Positions 37,126 to 45,640 of a DNA stretch of 64,000 nt are shown here, piece by piece; the first letter of the stretch is position 1; each line of letters begins with the position of its first letter. Made by a program: the position numbers and the translations under genes. The notes under the pieces are model-generated. The model did not search any database. It was not told the DNA's origin and saw only the letters and a program-made list of their open reading frames with translations. This stretch comes from Calditrichota bacterium (lineage in GTDB: Bacteria; Calditrichota; Calditrichia; Calditrichales; J004), in the NCBI GenBank assembly GCA_013112635.1, contig JABFGF010000002.1:744001-808000 (forward strand), written 5' to 3'.

Positions 37126-39192
37126 CTATCTGATAATAATAAATTTTACGTAGGTTGAGGACCCTTTTTTAAACTTAAGTTTGCTTGTCTCCGGGTCAAT
37201 ATCATCTTCTAAAACTTCTATATAAGCTATATAAACACCACTCACTACCGTTTGCCTGGATGATGTAATAGAATTCCATTCTTCATCACCACTTCCGTCA
37301 AGATGTTCAATTTTTTTTACAAGATCCCCACGTTCTGTATAAATTTTTATTCTACATTTTGGTGGTAGGTTTACAAATAGAATTTTGTCTTTTCCGTCAT
37401 TTATCCCGAATTGAATTTCTCGTGCACGGATATTAAAAGGATTAGGAACAGCCCGGATGTCTGAGAGCCGCTCTCCTGGTGGACGTTTTAAAAACGCCGG
37501 TTCATTTGTTAAAGTAAAAAACTTACTACTTATTAGTGGTTGCCCATTATTTGTAGAACCATCATCAAAAGAAACAATATAATAATAGTAATCAAAACCT
37601 CTTTGAGGAGAACGGTCATCATATTCGTTTACAATTTCAGGATGGCTTGTTCCCGTTCCGCATGAGAAAAGTAGTTCGTAGGTTGTATCTGGTTTTTCAA
37701 TTGCCCTATATATTTTGTATCCCGAAAACCCCGGTGAACTTTCAGCGTTTGCTGACCAACTTAGGGAAATTCTGTCCCCGCCTGAGTTTACCTCAAACTT
37801 TTCTGGTGGTGGTGGTGGAGATGGAACATTTAGTCCATTCTCAAATGTTGTTATGGCATTATTAAAAGTTTTAAAAAGCGAATCACGCCCGGTAAAAACC
37901 CATGCATTTTTAAACTCATCTGCATTCGCAGCTGTGCTTCCATCAGGCTTTATCAAAGGTCCGCCATTCAACCATTCATCTCCAATACTGTAGCATTTAT
38001 CGCGGCTTAACCCGCTTACGCCCTCAGCGATAACAATGTGAATACTATCGCCCGGTGCTAATGTATAAGGACCAAAACCTTGTGAATGTGAATAACCTCC
38101 ACCTGTTCCACCAAAGGCATCTGCGAAACCATCTCCAACAGCATCAGCATGCCTAACAATTGCATGCCCTTTAGTCATTGCTGCATATTCGGCAGTCATT
38201 TGTGCCGAATTGAATTGATCATTTCCAGATTGAATACCCAAATCTGATCCTATATAGTGTGTCGTTGTAGGCTGGAAAGGGTCATTTGCCTGGTTTTGTG
38301 GCGAAGTATCGGCATGAAGAACAACATTTCCTACAAACTGTGCTGCACCTAATAGCCCATCTCCATCTGCGTTGGGGCCACCAATTATATTAACAGATTG
38401 GTTGGAATGTAACCCCAACCAGGAATATAATGCCCTAAAAGGGTCGCCGGAATTTGGATCTTCACCCCGGACATCATTCATTGTACTATGACCCCATGAA
38501 GTAGACTGAGGTGCATAATCAAAACCATAGGGCCCAATTTCGCGGGTTGGTGCATAACGATATTGAAAAAAGAACATCACACCCTTAAGGGTTTGGTTCA
38601 CAACCGTTCCATCAAGGTCTATAATACCGGTGTTTTTAAATACATAATCATATATGAAATAGTTGTCATGATCTTGCTGGCTAAATGCATGGATTTTGCG
38701 GGTCATTGTCACACCCAAACCCGTATTTACAACATTTAGCAGCATCCGGTCTGCTAATATGGACGCATCAATTTCATCAACAAGGTCATCAAGTACTGTG
38801 TTTGATGCCGGAATTCCATCCACTGTAACTTCAGGATGATTAAATTTACCAATTAGTTTAAACTCAACTGGCATAAACTCGCTTTGTTCGTTTAATACAC
38901 GAGGCCCATTGTGAACAACCTTATGTGAAAAGGTTTTCCCGTTTGCTAAGGGGTCACTATAATCTATTGCCCCAATCCATAAGGCTTTCGCAGCCTGAAC
39001 ATCCTGAAAACTATACAAAGCCGGCCAACGTAACCCATCTTGTTGATCCGGGATTAAACCCCGTCTTCCAACCTCTCTTTCCATTCCTGAACTAGAATAC
39101 CAGTTTTTTAGATCACCAATGGCAATCCACTTGCTTTCATCAGCAAAACTGAGAGAGTAAAAAACTAAAAATCCAAAAATTAAATATTTCAT
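37126..39192 (-). CDS. secreted FN3-containing partner protein of receptor 2
   Basis: A 688-residue secreted protein: signal peptide (1-17), a beta-rich body, an FN3-like domain (about 475-575), and the alternative C-terminal domain without NYPNPFNP (AVPNPFNIRAREIQFG, KIYTERGDLVKKI, VVSGVYIAYI, KFIIIR). The body is a near paralog of the product of 22039-24057 by eye at well over half of positions, but the C-terminal end matches that of 27302-29446 instead. It starts 15 bases after the receptor stop, so the two are translated from one message. A SusD-like partner role is inferred from position only. Confidence 0.85.
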   Translation of the reverse strand: MKYLIFGFLVFYSLSFADESKWIAIGDLKNWYSSSGMEREVGRRGLIPDQQDGLRWPALYSFQDVQAAKALWIGAIDYSDPLANGKTFSHKVVHNGPRVLNEQSEFMPVEFKLIGKFNHPEVTVDGIPASNTVLDDLVDEIDASILADRMLLNVVNTGLGVTMTRKIHAFSQQDHDNYFIYDYVFKNTGIIDLDGTVVNQTLKGVMFFFQYRYAPTREIGPYGFDYAPQSTSWGHSTMNDVRGEDPNSGDPFRALYSWLGLHSNQSVNIIGGPNADGDGLLGAAQFVGNVVLHADTSPQNQANDPFQPTTTHYIGSDLGIQSGNDQFNSAQMTAEYAAMTKGHAIVRHADAVGDGFADAFGGTGGGYSHSQGFGPYTLAPGDSIHIVIAEGVSGLSRDKCYSIGDEWLNGGPLIKPDGSTAANADEFKNAWVFTGRDSLFKTFNNAITTFENGLNVPSPPPPPEKFEVNSGGDRISLSWSANAESSPGFSGYKIYRAIEKPDTTYELLFSCGTGTSHPEIVNEYDDRSPQRGFDYYYYIVSFDDGSTNNGQPLISSKFFTLTNEPAFLKRPPGERLSDIRAVPNPFNIRAREIQFGINDGKDKILFVNLPPKCRIKIYTERGDLVKKIEHLDGSGDEEWNSITSSRQTVVSGVYIAYIEVLEDDIDPETSKLKFKKGSSTYVKFIIIR

Positions 39193-39207
39193 CGAATTTC
39201 CTTGATT

Positions 39208-42200
39208 TTAAAACTTATACGAAAGATTTATACCAAAAAAGATTTGTCTTGGATTTAAAAAAGTGAAATATGTGTGGTTGGGCATATCAATATATGCTTT
39301 ATCTTTTTTTATTTTATTAATTCGAGAGGAGCTTGCATGCTGCCACTCACTATTGTCAGAGTTATATTCAAAATATTTACTCGTACTTGCATCATAATAA
39401 ATTGCCGCCGGATCCCAAGCAGACATATTATCCGTATTTGCAATCCACTCCATCGGAACAAAGTCTACACCATTTTTACGGACATCACCCGGTTGGTCAT
39501 TTCCAGGTATCAGGTTCTCAGTTGTTTTTGCAATTGTACTTTTTGGTAAATGTAGTGAGGACAAATAATCATCATAATCAAAAGAATCAAAGAAAGAAAC
39601 TTGTGAAAAGTTTTTAGTATTGCCAAGGTTCAAAATATCTGCAAAAAACTTAACATCTACTGATCCAAAATGGAATGTCTTAGAAATCTTTAGATCAACA
39701 TTAAAATAATCATTCCACTGCATATTTGGGGTATTACCCTGTACATTGGACCGCCACTGGAAATGTCTTCCAGATGTCCAGCGTGTTAAAAAATTAAAAT
39801 GCCAATTGTCCAAAGGATATTGACCCAAGAACATAGGCCCAAACCCAAGCGGTGTGTGCAGGTCTATTGTACTCTTAAAGCGGGGTCTTGGAGTCGCTTT
39901 TGTTTGTTGCGGAGGATTTTGTCTTATATATTCCCGTTGCTCAGATGAGCTCAAATAAATTTCTCCAAGATCGAAGTTCCCTGAGGTATTTACACGATAT
40001 TCATAATTTACCATACCGGTAACCCATCGACCATATCTTTTTGTAATATCTGCTTCAAAACCGCGAATATCCTCATAGCTGTTGTTTGTCAGCTGTCTAT
40101 AATTAACACTACTAGCCGAACCCGCACCTACATATCTGGTCCAATCCTGTTGCTCGGTAATATCTTTATAATAAGCAGCCAAATGAAAAAGATACTCATT
40201 CGACAATGCATGGTCGTACCCAAGCTCATATGAGACTGTTTTTGCGAGAGAAATAGTGGGATCCCCGATTCTGTTAAGTTTATCTCCAACACCCCTTTCA
40301 ACACGGTATAAACCTTCAGAAGTTGCGATTTGACGATAATGTCCATAGTTGAAATAAAGCTTTGCTGTTTCAGAAATTGGATGTGATATTGCTAAACGGG
40401 GACTTATTGTAAAACGGGCTTTCGCAGATTTTGTCCTGTATAATTCATCATTTTCAGGGTCAAAATTAGAAGTAAAAAAATCAACATTAAATGGATCAAC
40501 ATCATACCATTCATCATTTGGGTCTGTGTATTCTGCAATAAAACCTACAGTAGAAATAAAACCCTCATATTCAAGCTTATCCTGGAAATACGCAGTAAGC
40601 CTAATTGGGTTTTGTTTAAATTTTGAGCGAAAATTTCCTTCAGGTAATTGCTTGTTTACGCTTCCAAAGTTCATTTTATAATCGCTATAAACAAATTCAA
40701 AACCAGCCTTCAATTCATTTCTGCTATCAATTTGGTTAACATAGTCAATCATTGCGCTATATGTATAGATTTCGCTTGAATCTCTTGAGTTGCCAATTGA
40801 CCCGCCCATTGACATTCCATCAATACTAGTAGATGGAATGTCTGAATGCCCAAAAGGTGCCTCGTCAAGAAAATAACCTGGAAATATCTCATATAGTTTT
40901 TCTGTATCGCGTATTGCAACAGGGCCTGTCCTATAAATTGTACCAACGCGCTTTATCTGGGCATTATAAAATGAGGTTGAGCTCAAAATATGAGTAAATT
41001 TTGCCGAAATTGAATGATTATATCTGGACGTTTGCGATAAGTAACCAGGAACCCAGATTCTCCAATCTTGAGTGTGCCCTGTCTGGTTTAGAAGACTCGC
41101 CACTCCGCTTGCTGATGTCATGATACTTGTCCCACCAGAGCGTGAACCTGATGTGGCATAAGTTTCACCAACAAGACCCAGTACCGATAGTTTCATGTTA
41201 TTAGAAATATCTGAAGTCATCTTAAGCATATAGCTATGGTCTATACGGCCATCTGTTGCCAAAGACATTGCATATTGGTTTTTCTCTTTACGATAAGAAC
41301 CATAAAAGCGAAGATTACCCAACTGCTTACTAATAAAGGGAGCTGGTCCGCCAAATCCGAAATCTATATTATAATCGCCTTCATCAATCTGACCTTGCTT
41401 TCTATGTTGCCACTTAAAAATTCTTTGTGCAGCCTCCGGTGTTAAATCATTTGTCGGATCATCATCCTGAAGGGTTTCTTCCGAAACGGCATTCCAACCT
41501 TTAAAATCAATATATTGCCTCTGTTCATAAGTTGACCAAGCACCGTTGTCTGTGCCTGTCCAAGCAACCTCGGGATCTAAAAAAGGCCTATTATAATATG
41601 AATCTGCATCATAAGGAGAACCGCCAAAGTTTTTCTGTTGCACTGGGCTCGCTTTTACAGAAAGGGTCGCACTATATTTCTGAGGGTCGCCTTCTTTTGT
41701 AACAACATTTACTACTCCTGATCGAACATTATGATATTGAGCATCTGCTCCACCTGCCTGAACAGATATTTCGCTAACAGCACTCATTGGGATATTGGTT
41801 ATCGGTGTATTGTTTCTTTCATCTCTTAGTAAAACGCCATCAACCATAAAAGCAATTTGGTCAGAACTACTGCCTCTAATTCCAAGATCCGATGTGACCC
41901 CTGCTTGTAAACCAACAACCTCTTCAACACTTGTAACTGGTAATGCTTGTATATTCTCAGAGGAGATAATAGCAACGCTTCCAGCAACATCTTTTTGCAC
42001 CACCGGACGCTCTGCTATTACTACTACCTCATCCGTTTCCAAAACATCGCTATTAAGAGTAATATCTATGCGGGTTGTTAAATCAACACTAACAGCAACA
42101 TTTTGAATTATATAATCTTTATAGCCTATATATGATGAGATGAGCTGATATTTTCCCGGAGGAACATTTAAAATCACATAGTAGCCGTCAATATCAGTTG

Positions 42201-42360
42201 CTGCTCCTAATGAAGTGTTTTCCAAATAAACATTTACGCCCGATAAAGTTTCACCTGTTTTAGCGTCTTTAACAATACCTGTGATTTTTCCTGTAGTACC
42301 GGCATAAAGTTGGATGGATATAGATAAAACGAGAACTACAAAAAAGAATGATTTTTTCAT
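39208..42360 (-). CDS. TonB-dependent outer membrane receptor 2 with carboxypeptidase-like domain
   Basis: A 1050-residue receptor with signal peptide (1-21), carboxypeptidase-regulatory-like domain (about 22-110), plug (about 125-235, LGIRGSSSDQIAFMVDG) and a long barrel ending in aromatic F (GINLSYKF). It is close to receptor 1: DDPTNDLTPEAAQ, FKWQHR and DYNIDFGFGGP are shared, as is the final ...TFLNPRQIFFGI. It begins module B. The leader TGGAGTATTTTAAT is shared with receptor 3. Ligand unknown; probably a polymer or a peptide, as in other SusC-like proteins. Confidence 0.9.
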   Translation of the reverse strand: MKKSFFFVVLVLSISIQLYAGTTGKITGIVKDAKTGETLSGVNVYLENTSLGAATDIDGYYVILNVPPGKYQLISSYIGYKDYIIQNVAVSVDLTTRIDITLNSDVLETDEVVVIAERPVVQKDVAGSVAIISSENIQALPVTSVEEVVGLQAGVTSDLGIRGSSSDQIAFMVDGVLLRDERNNTPITNIPMSAVSEISVQAGGADAQYHNVRSGVVNVVTKEGDPQKYSATLSVKASPVQQKNFGGSPYDADSYYNRPFLDPEVAWTGTDNGAWSTYEQRQYIDFKGWNAVSEETLQDDDPTNDLTPEAAQRIFKWQHRKQGQIDEGDYNIDFGFGGPAPFISKQLGNLRFYGSYRKEKNQYAMSLATDGRIDHSYMLKMTSDISNNMKLSVLGLVGETYATSGSRSGGTSIMTSASGVASLLNQTGHTQDWRIWVPGYLSQTSRYNHSISAKFTHILSSTSFYNAQIKRVGTIYRTGPVAIRDTEKLYEIFPGYFLDEAPFGHSDIPSTSIDGMSMGGSIGNSRDSSEIYTYSAMIDYVNQIDSRNELKAGFEFVYSDYKMNFGSVNKQLPEGNFRSKFKQNPIRLTAYFQDKLEYEGFISTVGFIAEYTDPNDEWYDVDPFNVDFFTSNFDPENDELYRTKSAKARFTISPRLAISHPISETAKLYFNYGHYRQIATSEGLYRVERGVGDKLNRIGDPTISLAKTVSYELGYDHALSNEYLFHLAAYYKDITEQQDWTRYVGAGSASSVNYRQLTNNSYEDIRGFEADITKRYGRWVTGMVNYEYRVNTSGNFDLGEIYLSSSEQREYIRQNPPQQTKATPRPRFKSTIDLHTPLGFGPMFLGQYPLDNWHFNFLTRWTSGRHFQWRSNVQGNTPNMQWNDYFNVDLKISKTFHFGSVDVKFFADILNLGNTKNFSQVSFFDSFDYDDYLSSLHLPKSTIAKTTENLIPGNDQPGDVRKNGVDFVPMEWIANTDNMSAWDPAAIYYDASTSKYFEYNSDNSEWQHASSSRINKIKKDKAYIDMPNHTYFTFLNPRQIFFGINLSYKF

Positions 42361-42417
42361 TAAAATACTCCAACTTATAAAAAACGTTTTTGTATGTAGG
42401 GGTTAGTACAGTTGGCG

Positions 42418-42430
42418 AACAAACTTTGTT
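42418..42430. promoter_or_regulatory. 13-bp palindrome in the promoter region of receptor 2
   Basis: AACAAACTTTGTT reads as perfect 6-base arms around one base. On the minus strand it follows TATTATATTT, a possible -10 region, and so could be an operator. The start codon is 58 bases downstream. Short and A/T rich, so chance is possible. Confidence 0.3.
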
Positions 42431-42522
42431 AAATATAATACATTCATTCTAGTTAACAAATTTATTTTACTCTATCGTTAGATTTTTTTTGTAATAAATA
42501 TAATCAAAAGTTGAGCGGATTG

Positions 42523-43848
42523 TTACTTTTTTTCTAATCGTAAATCCCAGTTACTATGCCTGGGAACAATCGTCTGTCCAGGAAAATGAGTTTTTAAAAC
42601 CATCATTTTGGTTGTATTAATAGTTAATGAATCAAAACCGGCCCAATTAATATCTGTTGAAATATTATCTTTTAAGCTGTCTAAAACTGTTTTCACTTTT
42701 TTAGGTGACTTCAAATATGTCCCAACTGCCTGGGAAAAATAAAAATCTCGCCACATTGATGACTGCCATGTGACATAATTACTGTTATCCATTTTGTATT
42801 CAAGACCCTTTTGAAATAATAATTCATCATCGAGTAATCTTTTTGCTGCCCGAATCATACTATACCGAAATGCATCTTTTGAAGAATAGTTTAACGGGTA
42901 AGGTGATATAGCCAGGCGTTTAAAAAAAGTTTCCGTTGACCAGGATTTACTATTGCCAAAGTTCACCATTGTTGTTTTTGGATCTATCTCGTTTTTAACT
43001 TTTAGGAGATCAAACAGCTCAAGGTTTGTTCCATCTAGCTTTTCTTTTCCTACCAAAAAAGATTCTAAATATTTTGTTAATTCCTTAAACTTCTCTTGAT
43101 CCAACCTGTAACTGCTTTTCTTAAAAGTTTTTTTTACATACGACAGAAAACGTTTTTGTTTTTCAAACTTTAAATACTGTTTTTTAACTGATCTTTTATT
43201 CTGTTGAAATTCTTGTCGGCTTAAGATTTTTTTTTGCCACTCTTGCAAAGGCTTATAGACCAAATATTTATGGCTGATTTTAACCGGGTGAGAAATTTGC
43301 CCGAGTGGTGCATTGAACACTTCTTTTTCAAGAACAGCAATATTTCCATCAAAACTAATGCTATCCGTTTGCAAGATTTGTTTAGCCTTGGGATTTTTGT
43401 TTTCCCATTCTACCCGGAAGTTTTTTGCACTTGATGAGTCTTTAAAAACAGCAAATTCAACAGAACGTTGTTTATTTGATTTTATATAGAAATCCCATAA
43501 AGTGGGATCACTAATATCAATATCCTTAAAAATTACTTCATCCCACAATTGTTCAATAACCGCTTCGCGTTTTTTTTGGTTTGCCAGCAATGAAACAATT
43601 TCCGGTTGCTCAAAATTTTCCATTTGGCCGAGAAGTGCTTCTGCGACAATAGAGCTTAACACATCGTTTTTATATTGGGCTTGTGTTTTGTTTCCTGGAA
43701 TGGGATTAAAATTCGCGCGGTCTTTAAACTCGGAAACCGTAATTTTACGATCGCCAATTGTTGCAATCAGAGGAGTGTTGTTCTGACCCTGCTTTTGACA
43801 GCAGAACATAAAGAGGAGTAAAAATAGAAAAGGTTTTCTTAAATTCAT
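42523..43848 (-). CDS. SurA/PpiC-like lipoprotein (degenerate peptidyl-prolyl isomerase)
   Basis: A 441-residue probable lipoprotein (hydrophobic start, Cys16-Cys17). Residues about 25-120 resemble the SurA N-terminal chaperone domain (IATIGDRKITVSEFKDRANF), and about 128-215 resemble a parvulin domain (VEFAVF, then FNAPLGQISHPVKISHKYLVYK), but active-site residues are not clear. A Lys-rich helical part follows (about 215-270), then a second SurA-like helical stretch. It overlaps the upstream barrel gene by four bases (ATGA), so translation is coupled. A chaperone that helps fold that barrel is plausible. Confidence 0.78.
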   Translation of the reverse strand: MNLRKPFLFLLLFMFCCQKQGQNNTPLIATIGDRKITVSEFKDRANFNPIPGNKTQAQYKNDVLSSIVAEALLGQMENFEQPEIVSLLANQKKREAVIEQLWDEVIFKDIDISDPTLWDFYIKSNKQRSVEFAVFKDSSSAKNFRVEWENKNPKAKQILQTDSISFDGNIAVLEKEVFNAPLGQISHPVKISHKYLVYKPLQEWQKKILSRQEFQQNKRSVKKQYLKFEKQKRFLSYVKKTFKKSSYRLDQEKFKELTKYLESFLVGKEKLDGTNLELFDLLKVKNEIDPKTTMVNFGNSKSWSTETFFKRLAISPYPLNYSSKDAFRYSMIRAAKRLLDDELLFQKGLEYKMDNSNYVTWQSSMWRDFYFSQAVGTYLKSPKKVKTVLDSLKDNISTDINWAGFDSLTINTTKMMVLKTHFPGQTIVPRHSNWDLRLEKK

Positions 43849-44561
43849 TTTTTAGCGAGATCAAAAACTATTCCGAACTCAACAGCAACCATGCTTGTTT
43901 CCTGTTCTTCATAATTCCCACTTAAATCCAGTGAATAATCGACACCCGGCTCTAGCAGTTCAAATTTATATTCATCTTTTGTCATAGCATATTTATATGC
44001 TACCTGCCCAAACAAACTAAACCCTTCTCCATTAAGGAAAGTCATGCCTACACCTGCGGTAAAATATGGGATTGTTTCACCTGTAAAATCAGGGCCACTA
44101 AAACCTATTAGTATCTCGTCGGTACTCATATTTATCAAGCCTGCCCCTAGTGACAAATAAGGATTGATTGTTTCATTTGGCATAGGAAATATTTTTGCAC
44201 CTATTGATGTTTCCAAAATGTATCTGTTTCCACCATTTACAATAAAGTCGCCAATTTCGCCTTCCAGCTCTGGGATCTCTTCTATTGCGGTTGCTTTCAA
44301 ATCTTTTTTCCATTCGTCATGCATAAATACAAATGTGTTGAACGCAGCATCCCACTTTAAAGTAATCACATCATTGAGAGTATATTCCAATCCTCCGCCA
44401 AAATGAATCCCGGGGTTCCAGTATTCTTCAAAATGTGTTGCGGAAAGAGGTAGCGCCGTTCCTGTATTTATCTGCAAATCAATTTTTTCAGAAAGCTGTG
44501 CTGATAGTGTAAATGGAAAGCCAGCTAGTAGCAAAAGTGTTACAAACCATTTCTTAAACAT
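43845..44561 (-). CDS. outer membrane beta-barrel protein (module C)
   Basis: A 238-residue protein with a signal peptide (1-21, ending LSAQ) and an alternating-hydrophobic pattern typical of an 8-strand barrel, ending in VFDLAKK. Gly and aromatic residues are common at strand ends (GIHFGGGLEYTLND, FTAGVGMTFL). It lies between the PorV-like gene (10 bases upstream) and the SurA-like gene (overlap of 4 bases). General OmpA/OmpW-like barrel family; no ligand is evident. Confidence 0.72.
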   Translation of the reverse strand: MFKKWFVTLLLLAGFPFTLSAQLSEKIDLQINTGTALPLSATHFEEYWNPGIHFGGGLEYTLNDVITLKWDAAFNTFVFMHDEWKKDLKATAIEEIPELEGEIGDFIVNGGNRYILETSIGAKIFPMPNETINPYLSLGAGLINMSTDEILIGFSGPDFTGETIPYFTAGVGMTFLNGEGFSLFGQVAYKYAMTKDEYKFELLEPGVDYSLDLSGNYEEQETSMVAVEFGIVFDLAKK

Positions 44562-44571
44562 AATTATTTTC

Positions 44572-45606
44572 CTAAAAATGGAGCATTAAAGTAAATCTTT
44601 GTGAATTATCTAAACGACCGAAATCAGCATAGGCATAATCTACCTGAATTTTCATTGTACCCTCAAGACGTAAATTAAAACCCAATCCAGCCGTCATACC
44701 TTCTTCAGTATCTTTTTGAAAAAGTGACTTATATCCTGCGCGAAGAAATACAGACTGATTCCAGCCATATTCAAACCCGGTATTAACAGATTCAAAATTA
44801 TCATTTGGTGTCAGGGCATCAACTGCGATTGTTAGTTTATTTTGTTCTCCAAAATTTAACGTTTTTGCCAAACCAACTTGAAAATACAAAGGCAATGGAT
44901 ATTTTTGCATTTCATATTGTGCGTTAACCACATTTACGTTGCCGGTATTGCGATTATCTGGGTCATAAGCAAATTTAATATCGCGACCATCCAATTGCAT
45001 TTTAGCACCAAAATTGCGGATGCTGGTTCCAAGTACGATTCCCCAAAATGGTGTGTTGAAAAGAGTTCCAACATCAATTGCCATACTTGACGCTTCTGAA
45101 TGCCACAATCTTTGATATATATACTTTCCGGTAAAGCCAATTGAAAAATTATTAGTCAGGTTCCGAGAATATGCCAAACCAATTAGTAAATCCTGTACGT
45201 CAAATAAAGCCCCGGTGCCATCCGGGTTATCTAACGTGGTTACAGCCATATCTCCCGATGAAAATGAAGATACCATAAAACCTATCGAGCCGATATCTGT
45301 TAAATTAAGTGTAACGGCGCCAAAGTCATATTTAGTGCCTGCAATCCATTCCGTATGAGTAAACATTGCCTGGTAGCCGCTAACCCTTGCCAATCCGGCA
45401 GGATTTGTATATATAGCGCTGGCATCATTTGCAATAGCAACAAAGGAGCCTCCCATAGCTATTGAGCGTGCACTTACATCAATTTTTAAAAATTGGGCAA
45501 CGGTTGTTCCAACTTTTGAAATATCCGAAGAGGATATCCTTTGGGCGTTTAATGGTGCCGATACAAGGATAAATGTAAGAACTATTCCAACAAATTTTAA
45601 TTTCAT
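44572..45606 (-). CDS. PorV/PorQ-family outer membrane protein (module C)
   Basis: A 344-residue barrel protein with a signal peptide (1-21) and the PorV/PorQ-type hallmark V-S-A-R-S-I-A-M-G-G followed by IYTNPAGLARV. It is a distant paralog of the module B protein and is a candidate shuttle or receptor of type IX-like cargo. Its position directly behind the large secreted protein (34 bases) supports joint use. Confidence 0.87.
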   Translation of the reverse strand: MKLKFVGIVLTFILVSAPLNAQRISSSDISKVGTTVAQFLKIDVSARSIAMGGSFVAIANDASAIYTNPAGLARVSGYQAMFTHTEWIAGTKYDFGAVTLNLTDIGSIGFMVSSFSSGDMAVTTLDNPDGTGALFDVQDLLIGLAYSRNLTNNFSIGFTGKYIYQRLWHSEASSMAIDVGTLFNTPFWGIVLGTSIRNFGAKMQLDGRDIKFAYDPDNRNTGNVNVVNAQYEMQKYPLPLYFQVGLAKTLNFGEQNKLTIAVDALTPNDNFESVNTGFEYGWNQSVFLRAGYKSLFQKDTEEGMTAGLGFNLRLEGTMKIQVDYAYADFGRLDNSQRFTLMLHF

Positions 45607-45640
45607 CTGTAACTCCAGAATAAGTATCCTTATTAAAGGA

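Noticed and set aside
27302-39192. SusD-like annotation for the receptor partner proteins
   Set aside because: They occupy the SusD position but are beta-rich with FN3 and sorting-type ends; no SusD helical TPR-like pattern or lipobox is present.
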